From Botryosphaeria dothidea (Eukaryota > Ascomycota > Dothideomycetes > Botryosphaeriales > Botryosphaeriaceae), in contig WWBZ02000001.1 in the NCBI GenBank assembly GCA_011503125.2, positions 5,022,001 to 5,086,000 of the forward strand: a stretch of 64,000 bases of DNA. Direction: 5' to 3'. The position numbers and the translations under genes are program-made. The notes beneath the pieces were generated by a model, which did no database searches, had not been told where the DNA came from, and was given only the letters and a program-made list of their open reading frames with translations. Of the stretch, positions 46,453 through 58,323 are shown in pieces; position 1 is the first letter of the stretch; every line of letters begins with the position of its first letter.

Positions 46453-47275
46453 TGTTGATTATTTGCAAGAGCAATGGGTATCCAAGAAGACGAAGGAGAT
46501 AAACAACAAAGAAATGGGGTGTGTGAGTCGACGGAAGTCCATTGGCAGGATATCACGTAAATGGAGGTGAAGGAGATGAGGCCGTTAACATGGCGCGGGG
46601 GAGTTGCGCGATTGGCATCGAGCGCGCGATGCCCGATGGTGGTGAGGTGCAGAAGAAGGTGATTTGGGTGAGAGTGAGCGGGGCATCACGCGTCGCGTTC
46701 AGACCGCAGCACGCGCTGTCATGTGCCGAAATGAAGGCGCACGGACATCCTGTGCCACTCGCCGAAGACATGTCCGTCTATTTTCACGGTTGCGCATGCA
46801 TCTTATTCAGCCGCGCGGACTGATTGGCGGCAACTTGTACAACATGGCTGATGTGCCGAGAAGGACGCAGCATGCTCGACGCCTCCCTCTGCACCGCTCG
46901 ACCAATTCGTTATCCGCCTCCAGTCGCTATCATCGATCCCCAATGTGAATGGCTGTTCCTGCTTTAGCGGCAGCCAGCCAGCAGGACATTGCAGAATCGA
47001 TCTTTCCCGCGGCACCATGACGTTCCACGGCATGGAGCCACGGAGCGGGAGAGGGGAACCGACAAGTGATCTAGCCACACCAAACCACTCGGCCTGGAGT
47101 CTTTACACACGTCTCGGGGGAGGCCAACAACGCGTCGCATGAGTTGATGCTTTGACGAAAATGATAAGATCGTCTTCAGGGTGACGCTTACGCCATTGAT
47201 CCTTCGTCCGCGGCGTTAAACCAACGACACCTGCCTTTTCCTCAACCAAACTTCCAGCACACCAGCGTCGCAGAA
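46453..47275. promoter_or_regulatory. divergent promoter region, ligase and DUF1295 gene
   Basis: The 823 bp separate divergent starts. Only short frames without motifs are seen. Confidence 0.6.
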
Positions 47276-48135
47276 ATGCCCTCACTGACGAAAGAGCGCA
47301 CGGGGGACCTCATCAACCGGGGCTCGCGCAACCCGACCCCCGGCGGCACCGCGCTCTTTGTCGGTTTGCGCGCCTTGGACCCCTTCATCCAATACAATAT
47401 CCTTGCCCCCAATGGGCTGGGCTTTACTTTGCTCACAGCCCTCGGTATTCGTGCTCGCGTCCCTGGCGTCGCTCCCCAAACAGGATTCTCTCTGATTGAC
47501 ACGCTCGGCCTTTCGCCGCCTCGCCTGGCTCTCCTGGCCATGTCCATCGGCTCGGTCGTCAAGCAAATCCACTGGCGCCTCTTCATCTCGCAGGAAGAGT
47601 TCCCCGTCGGCCCAGCTTTCACAGTCGGCTTCTTCAACACCCTCAACAACAGCATCAACACCGTAGCCTTCTGCTCCGTCGCACTGTCCTCCGCGGGCAA
47701 TTCCTCCGAGAGCTCCCTCACGGCCCCCGCCATCGCGGGCTCGGTCTTCTACGTCGTCGGTCTTGCGCTCGAGTGGATTTCCGAGATCCAGCGCGTGCGC
47801 TTCAAGAAGGACCCCGCGAACAAGGGCAAGCCCTACACGGGCGGCCTGTGGAAGCTGGCCCGCCACATCAATTATGGCGGCTACACTCTCTGGCGCGCCG
47901 GCTTCACCATGGCGGGTGCGGGATGGGGTCTTGGGACTTTCTTTGGCGTCCTCTTTGGTTGGGATTTCGCAACCAGGGCGATTCCGGTGTTGGACCGGTA
48001 CTGCTTAGGCAGGGTGAGTTGTACTTTCTGTGGTTGGCGTCCCCGGACGCTTGCTGACCGTGGTTACAGTATGGCGAGGATTGGAATGGATTCAAGGAGC
48101 AGACGCCGTATAGGCTGTTGCCGTTTATTTACTGA
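47276..48135 (+). CDS. DUF1295/steroid-reductase-like integral membrane protein
   Basis: Two exons (47276-48013, 48070-48135; intron 56 nt) encode 267 aa. Several hydrophobic segments are present, including LALLAMSIGSVVKQIHWRLF, GPAFTVGFFNTL and AIAGSVFYVVGLALEWISEIQR. The C-terminal block GGLWKLARHINYGGYTLWRAG, a further membrane span, then RYGEDWNGFKEQTPYRLLPFIY is the signature of the DUF1295/3-oxo-5-alpha-steroid 4-dehydrogenase/isoprenylcysteine methyltransferase superfamily. The 21-residue second exon is essential to complete it. Members act in the ER or other internal membranes; substrate is unknown here. Confidence 0.88.
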
Positions 48136-49562
48136 AAACAGTGATCAAAATGGCCCTGTATCACCAGTAGTATATGTACAACATTTAAACAAAATCCAAA
48201 TCTTCCCTCTTGCTGGAGAGTAACAGTTGAGTAAAACTGATATACTCCGTACCCGTATCTACGGCAACCAGTTTCGTCGCTGGGCCTCTAACTCTGCAAA
48301 AAGAACGCAGCTTGTGGACAGTCTCCGGTGAGAACAATCGCATATCAATGCTGCAATTGGCCACAATGTGTATGGAGTCAGCCTCTCTAAAACTGCAACA
48401 TGTCCTTCCTGTCCCGGAAGGATGCTCCACCTCTCCACGCCATCGCACTCAGCCGCATACGTACAACTCCGCATAGAAGACCGGACCAAGCCCCTCTCAC
48501 AGTCCAGCAACGCCATCTTTCCCCAGCTCAGCCCCTCGTTCGATTCTTGAAACGCCCTACCACGGTGGCTTTGGGGGAAAAGGGGGGGAAGGGGCCGAGA
48601 TCAGGGTCTCGAACGTCTTGCATCCTGCGATCCTTCCCCGTCCCCGCCATGAGGAGCGGCCCCCAGCTGTGCATCCACCAACGCACCAACACCAACAACG
48701 GCAAACAAGCATCCTCAAGCATTCATGCATGCCTTCTCGGTTATCTGACCAACACGTCTAAAGTCGTTCCAGAAAAATTAATAGAAATAGTTCAAATGAC
48801 GTGCCGTACGCATTCCGGACAAGGGTCTCTGTTGGTACGCTACAACACTAGCTCCAATCGCCACGTCCAGGAAAACGGTGCAGTGGTATGCTTCAGCCGA
48901 AGGCGCACTACCCCTATAGCAAAGAGGATTGGATTGTGATTGCCATGGAGGGTCGAAGCGTTCGTCCAGACAAGAGTGTTGTTCGTATTTACGGACTATC
49001 GTGTCCGCATGCCGGCTTCAGCTCCCCGTGAGGAATGGACACGGAGAAGTTTGAGCAAAAGGACGGGTGTGTCCTGTTAAGTCTTCTATAGCAAGGAAGA
49101 GGTCAAATGTAATGGGAGAACATCGGTTATTTGCTCCGATATAGCCTGCGAAAAAAGAAAGAGGCCACAAATGAAGCTACACCACCTGAATAAATCATGA
49201 CCTCTAAGCTGACCATTTAAGGTCAGACCTGCGTGCTTAAGTTGCAAAAGCTCAGCTCCAAAAGCATGAGATATTTTAGAAGCGAAGGAAAGGTACTGGC
49301 TAGCCAGCCATAGTGTACACGAAGCTCAACTTAGCTTTGAGAAGAAGGAATGTAAGAAGAAATTGCCGGTCCAGCTGTACTAGCAGGAAGGAACAGCAAG
49401 CAACGATTGACATGAAGATGATGAGAAGCAGAAAAAGTTTGACGTCAATGACGTCTATCTATCATAACCGTCGTTACCATAAACCATCATTTCCCCTTTT
49501 TGTATATTTTTTCGTGTATGCACAACCACTTCATCTTGTGACCTGATGCCGTTCAGATGCGT
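48136..49562. other. intergenic region between convergent genes
   Basis: The 1.4 kb between the DUF1295 gene and the GPI-protein gene carries only short overlapping frames. It becomes AT-rich from about 48.8 kb. Nothing is supported beyond 3' UTRs. Confidence 0.6.
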
Positions 49563-51037
49563 TCAGAAAGCAATGAAGAAGACGGCCGTTAAGCCGCTCA
49601 ATGCGAGCACGGTCTCCCAGTTCTTGGGTCCAGTAGAGGTCGAAGCGGCCGACCTCTTAGCGTGAGGCATGGGAGCGGCAATTGCGTCCCTCGCCTTGAC
49701 TTGAGCCACATACGCACCTGCGGAAGCAGCAGCAGCAGCGTTGGGAATGTCAATCGGGCGGTGAGTGCTGCTCGCCTGCGTGCCGTTCCAAATGCCAGAG
49801 ACGCCAGGGTAAGTGAGGGAAGGCCCCGCAGAGGGAATCACAGTGGTCTCAATGGCGGTGGTTTGAATGGTTAAGCTGGGAGTCTGCAAGGATGCGGGGC
49901 AGTTCGTGACACCAGATGGGCAACCAGTAATCGTGGTGGTACGTGTAGTCCATACGGTCGAGGTCGAGCGGATTGTAGTAGTTTTCGAACTCATCGAGTC
50001 GCCCGCGGCGGTTTCGGCAAGAACGCCATCGGTGCTGGAAGGAGTGTATTGAATGCCAGGATTGCTGGCTCCAGCGCCATTGCCACGAGTCGCGGTCACA
50101 GTGACGTAGACTGTGGAGCCAGAGACGGTCACGGTGGTAGTAGAAGCGCCGTTGCATGCAGTGTTGGTCTCGCCAAATGCGCTGCCAAATGCAGAAACAG
50201 AAGGAGTGTCTGCGTTGCTGTTGTTCGTCGGAACAGCAACAGGAGCGGAAGCAACAGAAGTTGAGTTGCTGAAAGGAGGAATCACGCTATACGCGGTCGA
50301 GGTAGGCACTGTCCAGGGCTGGTTGGTGCTGACCAAAGTGAACGACTCCGCTACGGAAACGGAAGAGATCTCAGAAGAAACGTAAGACGGGACTGGGATG
50401 GGCGTGGAAGCAGGAATGCTCGCAACAGGAGCCGAGTACACGGAGACGGGCTCAGACTCGGGCGTCTTCGTGACTGCCACAGGGTTGCTGGTGGCCGTGG
50501 CGCCGCCGAGCAAGGACGCAAGCGTAGCCAAACCTCCATAGGGGGTCGCGTAAGAGAAGTACATGTGGCCATTCCTATTCGACCAATTAGCCACGAGATC
50601 TTGGGTAGTGAGATGAAGTGAGGTGAAGTGACTGACCAGATGTGCTCACACTTAGCGGCCTCGACCTGAGTGGCCTTGACCTGGTGGTGGCCAGTGTCGC
50701 TGCCGCAAATCTCCATGCCAGCGCCAGTGCTGAGGTCGAGCAGGCCATCGGAACGGCTGCACTGGTCAATGGCGAGCATGTACTTGCAGCCAACGGAGCC
50801 GCAGACCTGAAGGCAGGCACCGCAGGTAGACTTGTCGATGGCGCAGTAGGCTGTGACACTGTCCAAGTCCACGCTGCTGTAGTCGATCTCGCACCACGGC
50901 GGGTTGTTGCGGCCATGGCCATCTGCCAGGGAAGGGTAGTCGTGAAGGGTGGCATCAGTGTCGAAGTTAAGCTGAGCCAGCGCAGTGCCAGCGCAGGCCA
51001 GCATGCCGGCGGCAATCAGACCACGAACCGAAAACAT
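49563..51037 (-). CDS. GPI-anchored surface protein with expansin/RlpA-like head
   Basis: Two exons (51037-50637, 50574-49563; intron 62 nt) encode 470 aa. A signal peptide (MFSVRGLIAAGMLACAGTALA) is followed by a Cys-rich domain (nine Cys between about residues 48 and 132) with CGACLQVCGSVGCKYMLAID, QCSRSDGLLDLSTGAG and HHQVKATQVEAAKC, resembling a double-psi beta-barrel of expansin/RlpA type. The next 300 residues are Ser/Thr/Pro-rich with TTT-type repeats, expected to be a heavily O-glycosylated stalk. The protein ends with a hydrophobic tail (WETVLALSGLTAVFFIAF) after small residues, a typical GPI signal. It should be displayed on plasma membrane or cell wall. The junction codon TG|G (Trp) fixes the intron. 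Confidence 0.87.
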
Positions 51038-52130
51038 TTTTGATGTGATTTATGAGGGAGTGTTCCTAAAAGCTTGAATGTCGTGAAGAAAGGAAAGGAG
51101 GAAATTGAAGGAGGAAAATGGGGTGCCAGCCTCGGAGGGAGTGTAGATGCTGCTTGCAGCAAAGGAAGGTGCGTGTCGTTGGAAAGGAAAGTTGGAACGC
51201 AGGCAGAAAGGAATGACAGCCAGTGTTCCTAGAAGAAGGTGAGCGAAAAGGGAAGCGGCGGGTCAGGGTTGCGGCCGTCAAGAAAGGCAAGCGCAGTTAG
51301 TTATAAGGCAAGAGCGGCCAAGCCACCATGGCTGTAATTCCACGTGTAGACCAACCACCAACGGCAACGCGGCCGCCGCCCTATGAAAAATCCTCAGCCG
51401 AGTCATTGCCCGGAAGACCAACCGGCATCCTGGCCGCGCTCGGTGTTGGCCTCGAAGTGGGGGCGCGTAAGGCGATGCCGAGTCGGCTGCTGCAAGGCAC
51501 TGTCACTGTCACGCTGTGCCACCTAGGCGCCTAAAATACGCTCTGCCCACGCCGACGATTAGCGGCGACGATGTTTAACGAAATTCCTATGAGGAGTCGA
51601 CGCGATCGTCCGGACAGCATTATCGCCAGAAACAGCATGCGCTTGCTTCCGGCCGAATGCTTCGACTGCCCATGAAACTCATTTTCGCTGAAGGTCATCG
51701 TTGCCAACTGTCGGCTGCTGAGGACAGAGGGCTCCTTGCGCTCTGCTTACTCGACGGACGGCACAGCTGCACTTGCGCCTTACGCATCCCGGCCGTCCCG
51801 CACAACCGCCCCCTCAGCTGCAGGTACCATCTCAGCCCGGCGAAAGCTGGCGATCCGACTGGCCCGCTGAAGAAAAAAAATCCTTGCAAGCTTGTACCAG
51901 TGGCAACGCTCTCGCCGCCTGCGTCGCAGGCCCCTCTTTCCTGAAAAAAAAAAACAATCAACAGCCCAGCCCCCTTGGCGGGCATGGATGGTGATTGCGC
52001 GATGTGCCGTTGGCGGCTTGACAAACAAAATCTAGGTTCACCGGTGGCAGAAACGACCAACAGCCAACGCGGAAAAAGCTTACTATTGTTTCATCGTAGA
52101 ACCGCCATGCGAGAAAAACACATCTTGCGT
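51038..52130. other. intergenic region
   Basis: It contains the promoter of the GPI-anchored protein gene and the 3' flank of the monooxygenase gene. Frames up to 137 codons overlap on both strands without motifs; one is dominated by a poly-A tract at 51946-51955. Confidence 0.6.
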
Positions 52131-53431
52131 CTATAGCTTGCTCTTGCCAACGCCCCACACCTCGGCGCCAGGATTCTGCTGACTCTGCGCCTGTTTGCCA
52201 TCGCGGCCCGTCTGTTGCACCTGGCCGGACTCTCTCGGCACCTGGCCCTCTCCAACATACAGTGATGACGCCTTGCTGAGCGTCTCCACCGCCTCCCGCT
52301 CGATGCGGCTTACCAACTCGGCGCAGCTGGGGATGTCGTGGATCAAGCCGATGACCTGGCCCGCTGTCCACACCTGAGCGACGAATTTGTGATTAGCCAT
52401 TACGTCAGGATCGCCGAGGGTGCACAAGCTCAACCTGAGCCAACACTTACTCCGTAGTCCTTGTCGCCGTTAAGGAACACTTCCCTGCCCCGCTTGCCAG
52501 ACACGAGCGGGCCGACCTCCTCGAACTTGCCCTCCTTGCTCTCCTTTTCCACCTTGACCGCTTCGCTAGCAACTTTGTTCTTGAAGAGACGAGTGGTGTT
52601 CCTCCATCGCCTGAGCACCAGCTCCGTGTCGGTCTCCTGCGAGTTCACGATCGTCTCTTTGATCTTCTGGTGGATCGGCGCCTCGACGGTGCACATGAAG
52701 CGCGTGCCCATATTGATGCCTTCAGCTCCCAGCGACAGCGCCGCCGCCAGGCCTTGGCCATCTGCGAAGCCACCAGATGCAATAAACGGCACGTTGAGCG
52801 ACTGGCGCGCGCGGCTGAGCAAGATGAAGTTCGTAATATCGGACTCGCCGACGTGGCCGGCGCACTCGAAGCCGTCGATGCTCAAGAAGTCGACGCCCAG
52901 GCGGATCGCCGCCTGAGCGTGGCGGATGGTGGTGCACTTGTGCAGGATGATCACGTTGGCTTCTTTCAGCTGCCTGATGACCGGGCCAGGCGAGTTGCCC
53001 GCCGTCTCCACGATGTTTATGCCCTCCTCAACGATGACGCGCGCATATCCGGCATAGTCCGGGGGTACCAGAGCCGGCAGCAGGGTGAGGTTCACGCCGA
53101 AGGGGTTCTTGGTCATGGTCTTGCATCGCCGGATTTCCTTGCGCAGATCCTCGGGCGTGGGCTGCGTGAGCGCGGTCAACTGTTACGATGTCGCACGAAG
53201 CGTCAGCTGCAGTTTCTCCATATTCATGCTCGGGTCTCTGCGAAAGGGTGCGCATACGATTCCAAGGCCGCCGGCGTTGCTGACGGCGCTGGCCAGCTCC
53301 GCGTAGCCAACCCATTGCATTCCACCCTGCACAACGGGCACTGCTGGCTGTTAGTCTTGCACGAATAGCCCACGGAGTCTTGACGCACCCTTAATCCCCA
53401 GCTTGCGCGTAAGAGCGGTGTTGAAGGGCAT
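52131..53431 (-). CDS. nitronate monooxygenase (2-nitropropane dioxygenase family)
   Basis: Four exons (53431-53389, 53340-53258, 53179-52451, 52373-52131) encode 365 aa; introns are 48, 78 and 77 nt. The TIM-barrel FMN enzyme family is shown by PVVQGGMQWVGYAELASAVS, NAGGLGILTALTQ across the second junction, PFGVNLTLLP, GNSPGPVIRQLK, GFECAGHVGESD (with the likely catalytic His), IASGGFADGQGLAAALSLGAEGINMGTRF and VWTAGQVIGLIHDIPSC at the last junction. It oxidises alkyl nitronates such as propionate 3-nitronate, a detoxification step, using FMN and O2. Intron 1 ends in a CAGCAG tandem acceptor: using 53344 instead of 53341 inserts one Ala after Lys14 without changing frame. The last 40 residues are Gln-rich and not part of the fold. 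Confidence 0.93.
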
Positions 53432-54103
53432 CGTGAGTGTTGCGCGCCTACGTCCGTAAGTTCGGGAGCTGAGCGTGGTTTAGAACAAAGGCGAGTGCTC
53501 CGTCGGTCTATCGAGGGGCGGTCGAGAGGATCGGCAGAAGAAAGGCAGTCAGAAGAGAAGGAAATCTAGCGGAATCTATAGCTTTACAAGAAAAGTAGTT
53601 GATTAGTCTTCTACATGGCGCGAAGTCCGAGGGGGAGTACGTGTAGGCTATCTTCCCCACAGGGCACGAACCGAGCAACAACCGAGGCCGGCTGCTGCTC
53701 TGGGGTTCCCGCAGGACCCGCATCACATGCGTTGCCCAATGACTCGCGCCGGACGCATCCCCCGCGACGACCACTGCTCAAGAGGGGAGAGCGGCAATGC
53801 CCCTTTCGTCGTACGACCCGGACACTAAAAGGTGGAGATATGCTTTATCGACATAGAGTTGCCGGAATGAGATTACAAACTGTGTAGAAGGTAATCCTCA
53901 AGTCACCGTTTTCTGACGTTCCGCTACAGGCGTCAGGGACCATGTTCGCCGGGTAGGGAAAGAAACTCCACAACGTCATTACGGACGTAGGCGCAAGAAC
54001 GACAAAAGCCACAACTAGCATGGAAATTACTACGGACGCAGAGCAAAATACAAGTTGTTCCGACCTCCGACACAATACAACGATTCTTCGCCTGTTTTCC
54101 ATT
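53432..54103. other. intergenic region, nothing recognised
   Basis: The 5' flank of the monooxygenase gene and the 3' flank of the decayed flavoprotein gene. Only short frames without motifs are present. Confidence 0.6.
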
Positions 54104-55074
54104 CTACTCTCCCATTCCATACGGATTAACCCCTCGGTCAACCACGCCTCTCGCCTTGCCAAGCTTATAATCAGTCCCCTTCATCAAATACACCAGCGGG
54201 CTGGGCACCTTAAAATTGAACAAGATTCCCACACTACCTCTCTTCGTGCAAGGCATGAGCAGCGTATCCGTTGGGTTCGCCGTAGCTTCTTCTTCACCTT
54301 CTTGCCGTATGTTGGCGCCAGGTTTGGGAACAACCACTCATGTCCGGAGATGAGCGTGATGGTTTTGGGCTTCGGCGGCGGGTCGCAGGCGAGAGGGTCT
54401 GGCGCTTTGCGGATACGCAGGCGGGCGAGAAGGGACTTTGGGGGTGTGTCGTTGAAGTAGACGGCAAGCTGGCCGGCCGTTTCGACTCCAGATGCGCCAC
54501 CGCCGACGACGACGACGCTGTTGGCGTTGCGGAGGCGCTTGTGGAAGCCGCCCAGGGCGGCTTGCGTCTTTTCGTGCGGTCCGTGGAGCGAGAGAAGTGG
54601 TGAGTCTGCGGAGCTCTCCGTTGCGAACATCAGAACATGGTATTTCAGTGTCCTGACAGTACTGCCCTTGGATTTCGGGAAGGTCTTCTCCGTAGTCTTG
54701 CTGATGATAGACTCCCGATGGTCCACGTTCGCACGATTGGTAAGTGTTGTTGTAACTTGTCTCAGTGCAGTATCGACCAGTCCAGCCGTCCCTTGTGTGA
54801 ACACGAATTCATCTGGTGAATAATGTTCAAAGCTTTTCATGATCGGCGAGAACATCTTTTCAAAAGGCACGAGCTCGGCGGACACTAGTGCTCGAGGGGC
54901 TGCGATATTCCAGTAGAGGTGACTGGGCGGAGCAACAAACACAACCCGATAGTTCGGTGCTCCATCGAACGTTTGGAGATATGGGAAGACATTGTTAAGA
55001 AGATCGTGGGCAATCGAGAGCCCAGCAAAAGACGCACCGAGGATGACGATATCGACAGTGTCCCGAGAAACCAT
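54104..55074 (-). pseudogene. decayed AIF/AMID-like FAD oxidoreductase, central part deleted
   Basis: Residues 1 to about 265 are a good match in pattern to AIF/AMID-like fungal flavoproteins: VDIVILGASFAGLSIAHDLL (FAD Rossmann GxGxxG-type), YRVVFVAPPSHLYWNIAAPRALV, and VVVVGGGASGVETAGQLA (NAD(P)H Rossmann). After PNLAPTYGKKVKKK the frame runs into an unrelated tail and stops at 54184. In another frame the following DNA encodes TANPTDTLLMPCTKRGSVGILFNFKVP and KGTDYKLGKARGVV, which is the normal C terminus of the family, ending at 54104. The roughly 110 residues expected between the two, including the GD motif that contacts FAD, are not in the DNA, so no intron can explain the gap. The surviving 296-aa frame is unlikely to be an active oxidoreductase. 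Confidence 0.75.
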
Positions 55075-55720
55075 CCCTGCTGACTATTAGATGAATGCCA
55101 ATAACGGTGTAGAGGTTTCAGGCAGCACAAGGCTGGTTGCTTTGGCGTCTACTCACAGCATGACGGCTGAGACTTAAGTAGAGACAAGAAGAACCAACGT
55201 GTTTGACCTACCCTCCTCGACCTCGGTCTTCAGGACTCCATCATGCGAGCTGGCTTTAGCAAGGTCGAGAACAGTCGGAAGCCGGACATGATGGAGGAAA
55301 TTAGCAGAAATCAAATATAGACATATGCCTCACCGGTAAAGTTTATATACGACAGACAAGAAGAGTTGACTTCAATTTCTGGTTACATTTCATGCTAGAC
55401 TCTACAAAAGTAGCTAGCCAGCGGTTGGTTGAGATGGACTCCAGTCTTAGCAAGTGGAATTCAGTGAGAGAATCTCATCAATGTATTAGGATGATCTCTC
55501 AAATTCGATTGCCCTTCAACAATTAGCCGCTCAATCGGCATCTCGTGCATATGCTGGCACCTTCGCAAAGATTTGAGGCAGTGTATTGAGGCAGCCACAG
55601 AGTAGTATTAAGCAATGATCAACAAATTCAACGCCTGGTGCGGTGCGACTATTTCTTTTCCCTCCCCAACGCCAGGTTATGCAAAAGTTTCCCCCGGGAT
55701 ATCCAGACCTTAAGACGCGT
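55075..55720. other. intergenic region, nothing recognised
   Basis: Between the decayed flavoprotein gene and the 3' end of SPB1. The sequence is AT-rich with only short frames; it holds the former promoter of the flavoprotein gene and the 3' UTR of SPB1. Confidence 0.6.
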
Positions 55721-58323
55721 CTATTTATTCTTCTTCGCAACTCTCTTCTGCGCTCTCACGTCCTTCTTCAATCTTGCGTCCACCATCTTGTACTTGCCCT
55801 TGGTGCCCTTCGGTCTGCCCTTTAGACCTCTGTTGCTACCGCTGGCAACAACCACCGCAACCTTCTTCCTAGGCTTCTTCTTCGCAGCCTTGCTCATCAT
55901 CTTGGAAATGCTCTGAGCCTTCTCCTTCTCCGTCATACCCTCATCGTCCGCAAGCAGGGCACTCTTCTTCTTCAACTTCTCCAAGCGCTGAGCAGCCTTG
56001 AACTTCTTGCGCGCCTTCGCTTCCTGGACCTTCTTGATGGGTCGAGCGTTCAAGGCGCGCTGCTTTTCCTTGATAGCAGCTGCAGCGGCAGCGGTGATCG
56101 GACGCTGGAGCTTGGCGTGTCTATTCTCATCATCCAAGAACCAGTCCGGCAGACCATCCGTATCGCGGAGAGAGTACCGGTTGAAGTTGTCGTCGAAAAG
56201 TTCCTGCTTAGTTTTTTTGCCAGTGGCAAGCTGCTGAGCGAGGGTCATAGCTTCAGCGGTGATGATGTCAATATCTGGGCGACCATCTTTCATGGGAACA
56301 TCGTCTTGATCCCATTGGCTCTCGTCGCGCTTGACCGTCTCGAAACCACCCTTCTCCTCGTCAGACCATTCGTCCTCCGATTCCTCCTCAACATCGACCT
56401 GTTTCTTCGGCTCCTTGGTCTTGGCTTGCTTCTGTTTCGAGGCCTTTGTATCTGCCTCTGGAGAGGGAGTTTTTTCATCAACGTCGATACCGCTATCACC
56501 ATCCTCTTCCGCATCCAGGCCGTCGATACCCTTGAAAATGTCTTGATCGAAGAACATGGCTGCTCTTCTGGTGAGTCCATCTGCGTTTTTCCCCCTGGGC
56601 GCAAGATCCGTGACCAGAGACTGGTGTCCCTCTTCATCGTCTGAAGAGTCACTGTCCTCTTCCATGACTTCATCGTCGCTGCTGGCTTCTTTGTCGTCGT
56701 CCGAGAATCCATGGAATTCCTCGTCATTGTCCTCCTTCTCCTTGCGGGCCTTCTTCGCCCGATACTTCGCGTCTGATGCTAACTTTCTCTCTTGGTACTG
56801 GTTGTACATCGAGTCAAGTTCCGCTTCCAGGCGGTCGGCCTCGGGGTCGCTGTCTTCATCTTCTTCTTCATTCTCTTCCTTCAGCTTGTCTTCAACAACA
56901 ACCATCTTACCCTTTGCAACCTTGCCGAGTGCGCCAGATTTGTCGACGGATTTCAGCTGGAACAGGGAATCTTCGCCATTGGGTCCGACCTGTTCCATAC
57001 CAATCTCCATTGGAGTTGTCATGTGCAGCTGCATGCGCTGAACTTCCTTCTGTTTCCTCTCGTTCTCTTTCCTCCTCTCCTTTCTTCTCTTCGAGTCTTC
57101 ATGTTCCTTCATGCGCTGAAGCTCCTCCTGGACTTGCAGTTCCTCATCCATAGGCTCGATTTCAGCGACTTCCTCCTCCTCCTTCTCCGCCTCCTTCGCG
57201 GCTTTCTGTTTAGAAGAGAATCCGAAGATTTCGCGTACCTTCAGACGCCACCTAAGGAGTCGCTTGAAGTCCGAGCGGCCCAGAACCTTGAGGTCATCGC
57301 AGCATGCTCTTATTTCGGTGGTAGTCTCTGGAAGCTTAGCGATGGTAGCTTGAGCAATATCACCATTGGGCTTTTGCTCAAAGCTCAGTTTGTTCATACC
57401 ACCGAGCATCGCGATAGGGTCGGTTGTCTGGATGAATTCGCTAACGGGTGCCTCCTTGAACTGGGTGTAGTCGCCCTCCTCATAACCCTCACGCTTCCTC
57501 TTCTTCACCTCGGGATTGAAAACCTTCGCTTCATTGTTGGGAGCAGGTGCTGCAAGTTCGGCGAAGACATAGCGAGAATCGACGAATTTAGGGTCGAGAT
57601 GCTTCGGGGCCTTGAAGCCTCTGCAAACGACGAAAATTTCGGCGGAAACATTTCTGGACGAGGGAGGCTTTGTGGCTTCCACCTTTTCGAACAGCTGGTT
57701 GAAGACCCACAGCAGAGAGTTGTAGTCCTTCGAGCGGAAGACTTTTGTAACAAAGGTACCACCCTCACGCAAGAATTCCGTGGCCAGCTTCATAGACTGC
57801 AGAGTCAATTCTGCCTGAGTAAAGGCATCCTGAACCCAAGCCGTACCGACATTGGGCGCACCATCGTGAAGCACGGCATCAGCCTTGAATGTCTTGAGAT
57901 GTTGTCGGAGGGTGGCGCGGCATTTGTCGGTGGTAATATCGCTCTGGAAGGTGATACATCTTGGAATTGGCTTGATCGGGGCTAAATCGACACCGACGAT
58001 GAGACTGTTTGGAGGCATAACCTCCGCAGCGACTTGACACCATGACTGAGCGAGAGTCAGCGGAGGCGAACGGCGGGGGTGGCAGAGGGGAAAGATTTAC
58101 TCCAGGCGCAGCACAAAGATCGATCAGGACCTTGCTCTTTTCAAGGAAGTTGTATTTCTTGTTAAGCTGGATCAGCTTGAAGGCGGCACGGGCGCGGTAG
58201 CCCTTTTCCTTCGCAAGTTTGTACCATTTGTCGAGACGACCCTTGCCGTGCTGTATGTGCTTGTCAGCGGCAGATCAAGTGGGAGAATGAACAGGAAGAG
58301 TGTACCTTCTTTTGGATCGCCAT
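55721..58323 (-). CDS. SPB1: SPB1 rRNA 2'-O-methyltransferase, with a one-base frameshift in exon 2
   Basis: Exons 58323-58306, 58250-58102 and 58045-55721; introns 54 and 56 nt. The start MAIQKK plus [21 protein letters not shown] is the family N terminus. The AdoMet motif IDLCAAPG joins SWCQVAAEV at the second junction, followed by [20 protein letters not shown] and [12 protein letters not shown] (FtsJ/RrmJ-type K-D-K-E site). After the methyltransferase come the DUF3381 region (about residues 280-400), long acidic and Lys-rich coils and a basic, nucleolar-type tail with the Spb1 C-terminal domain. SPB1 methylates the A-loop guanosine of 25S rRNA and is needed for 60S maturation. In exon 2 the base count between FLE and VLID is one short (58135-58142): literal translation ends after 47 residues. 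The gene is essential in yeast, so I suspect a sequence error first. Confidence 0.9.

Noticed and set aside
56792..57985. 397-codon plus-strand frame
   Set aside because: Antisense shadow of SPB1 exon 3; Leu/Phe-rich translation from Lys/Glu codons on the other strand.
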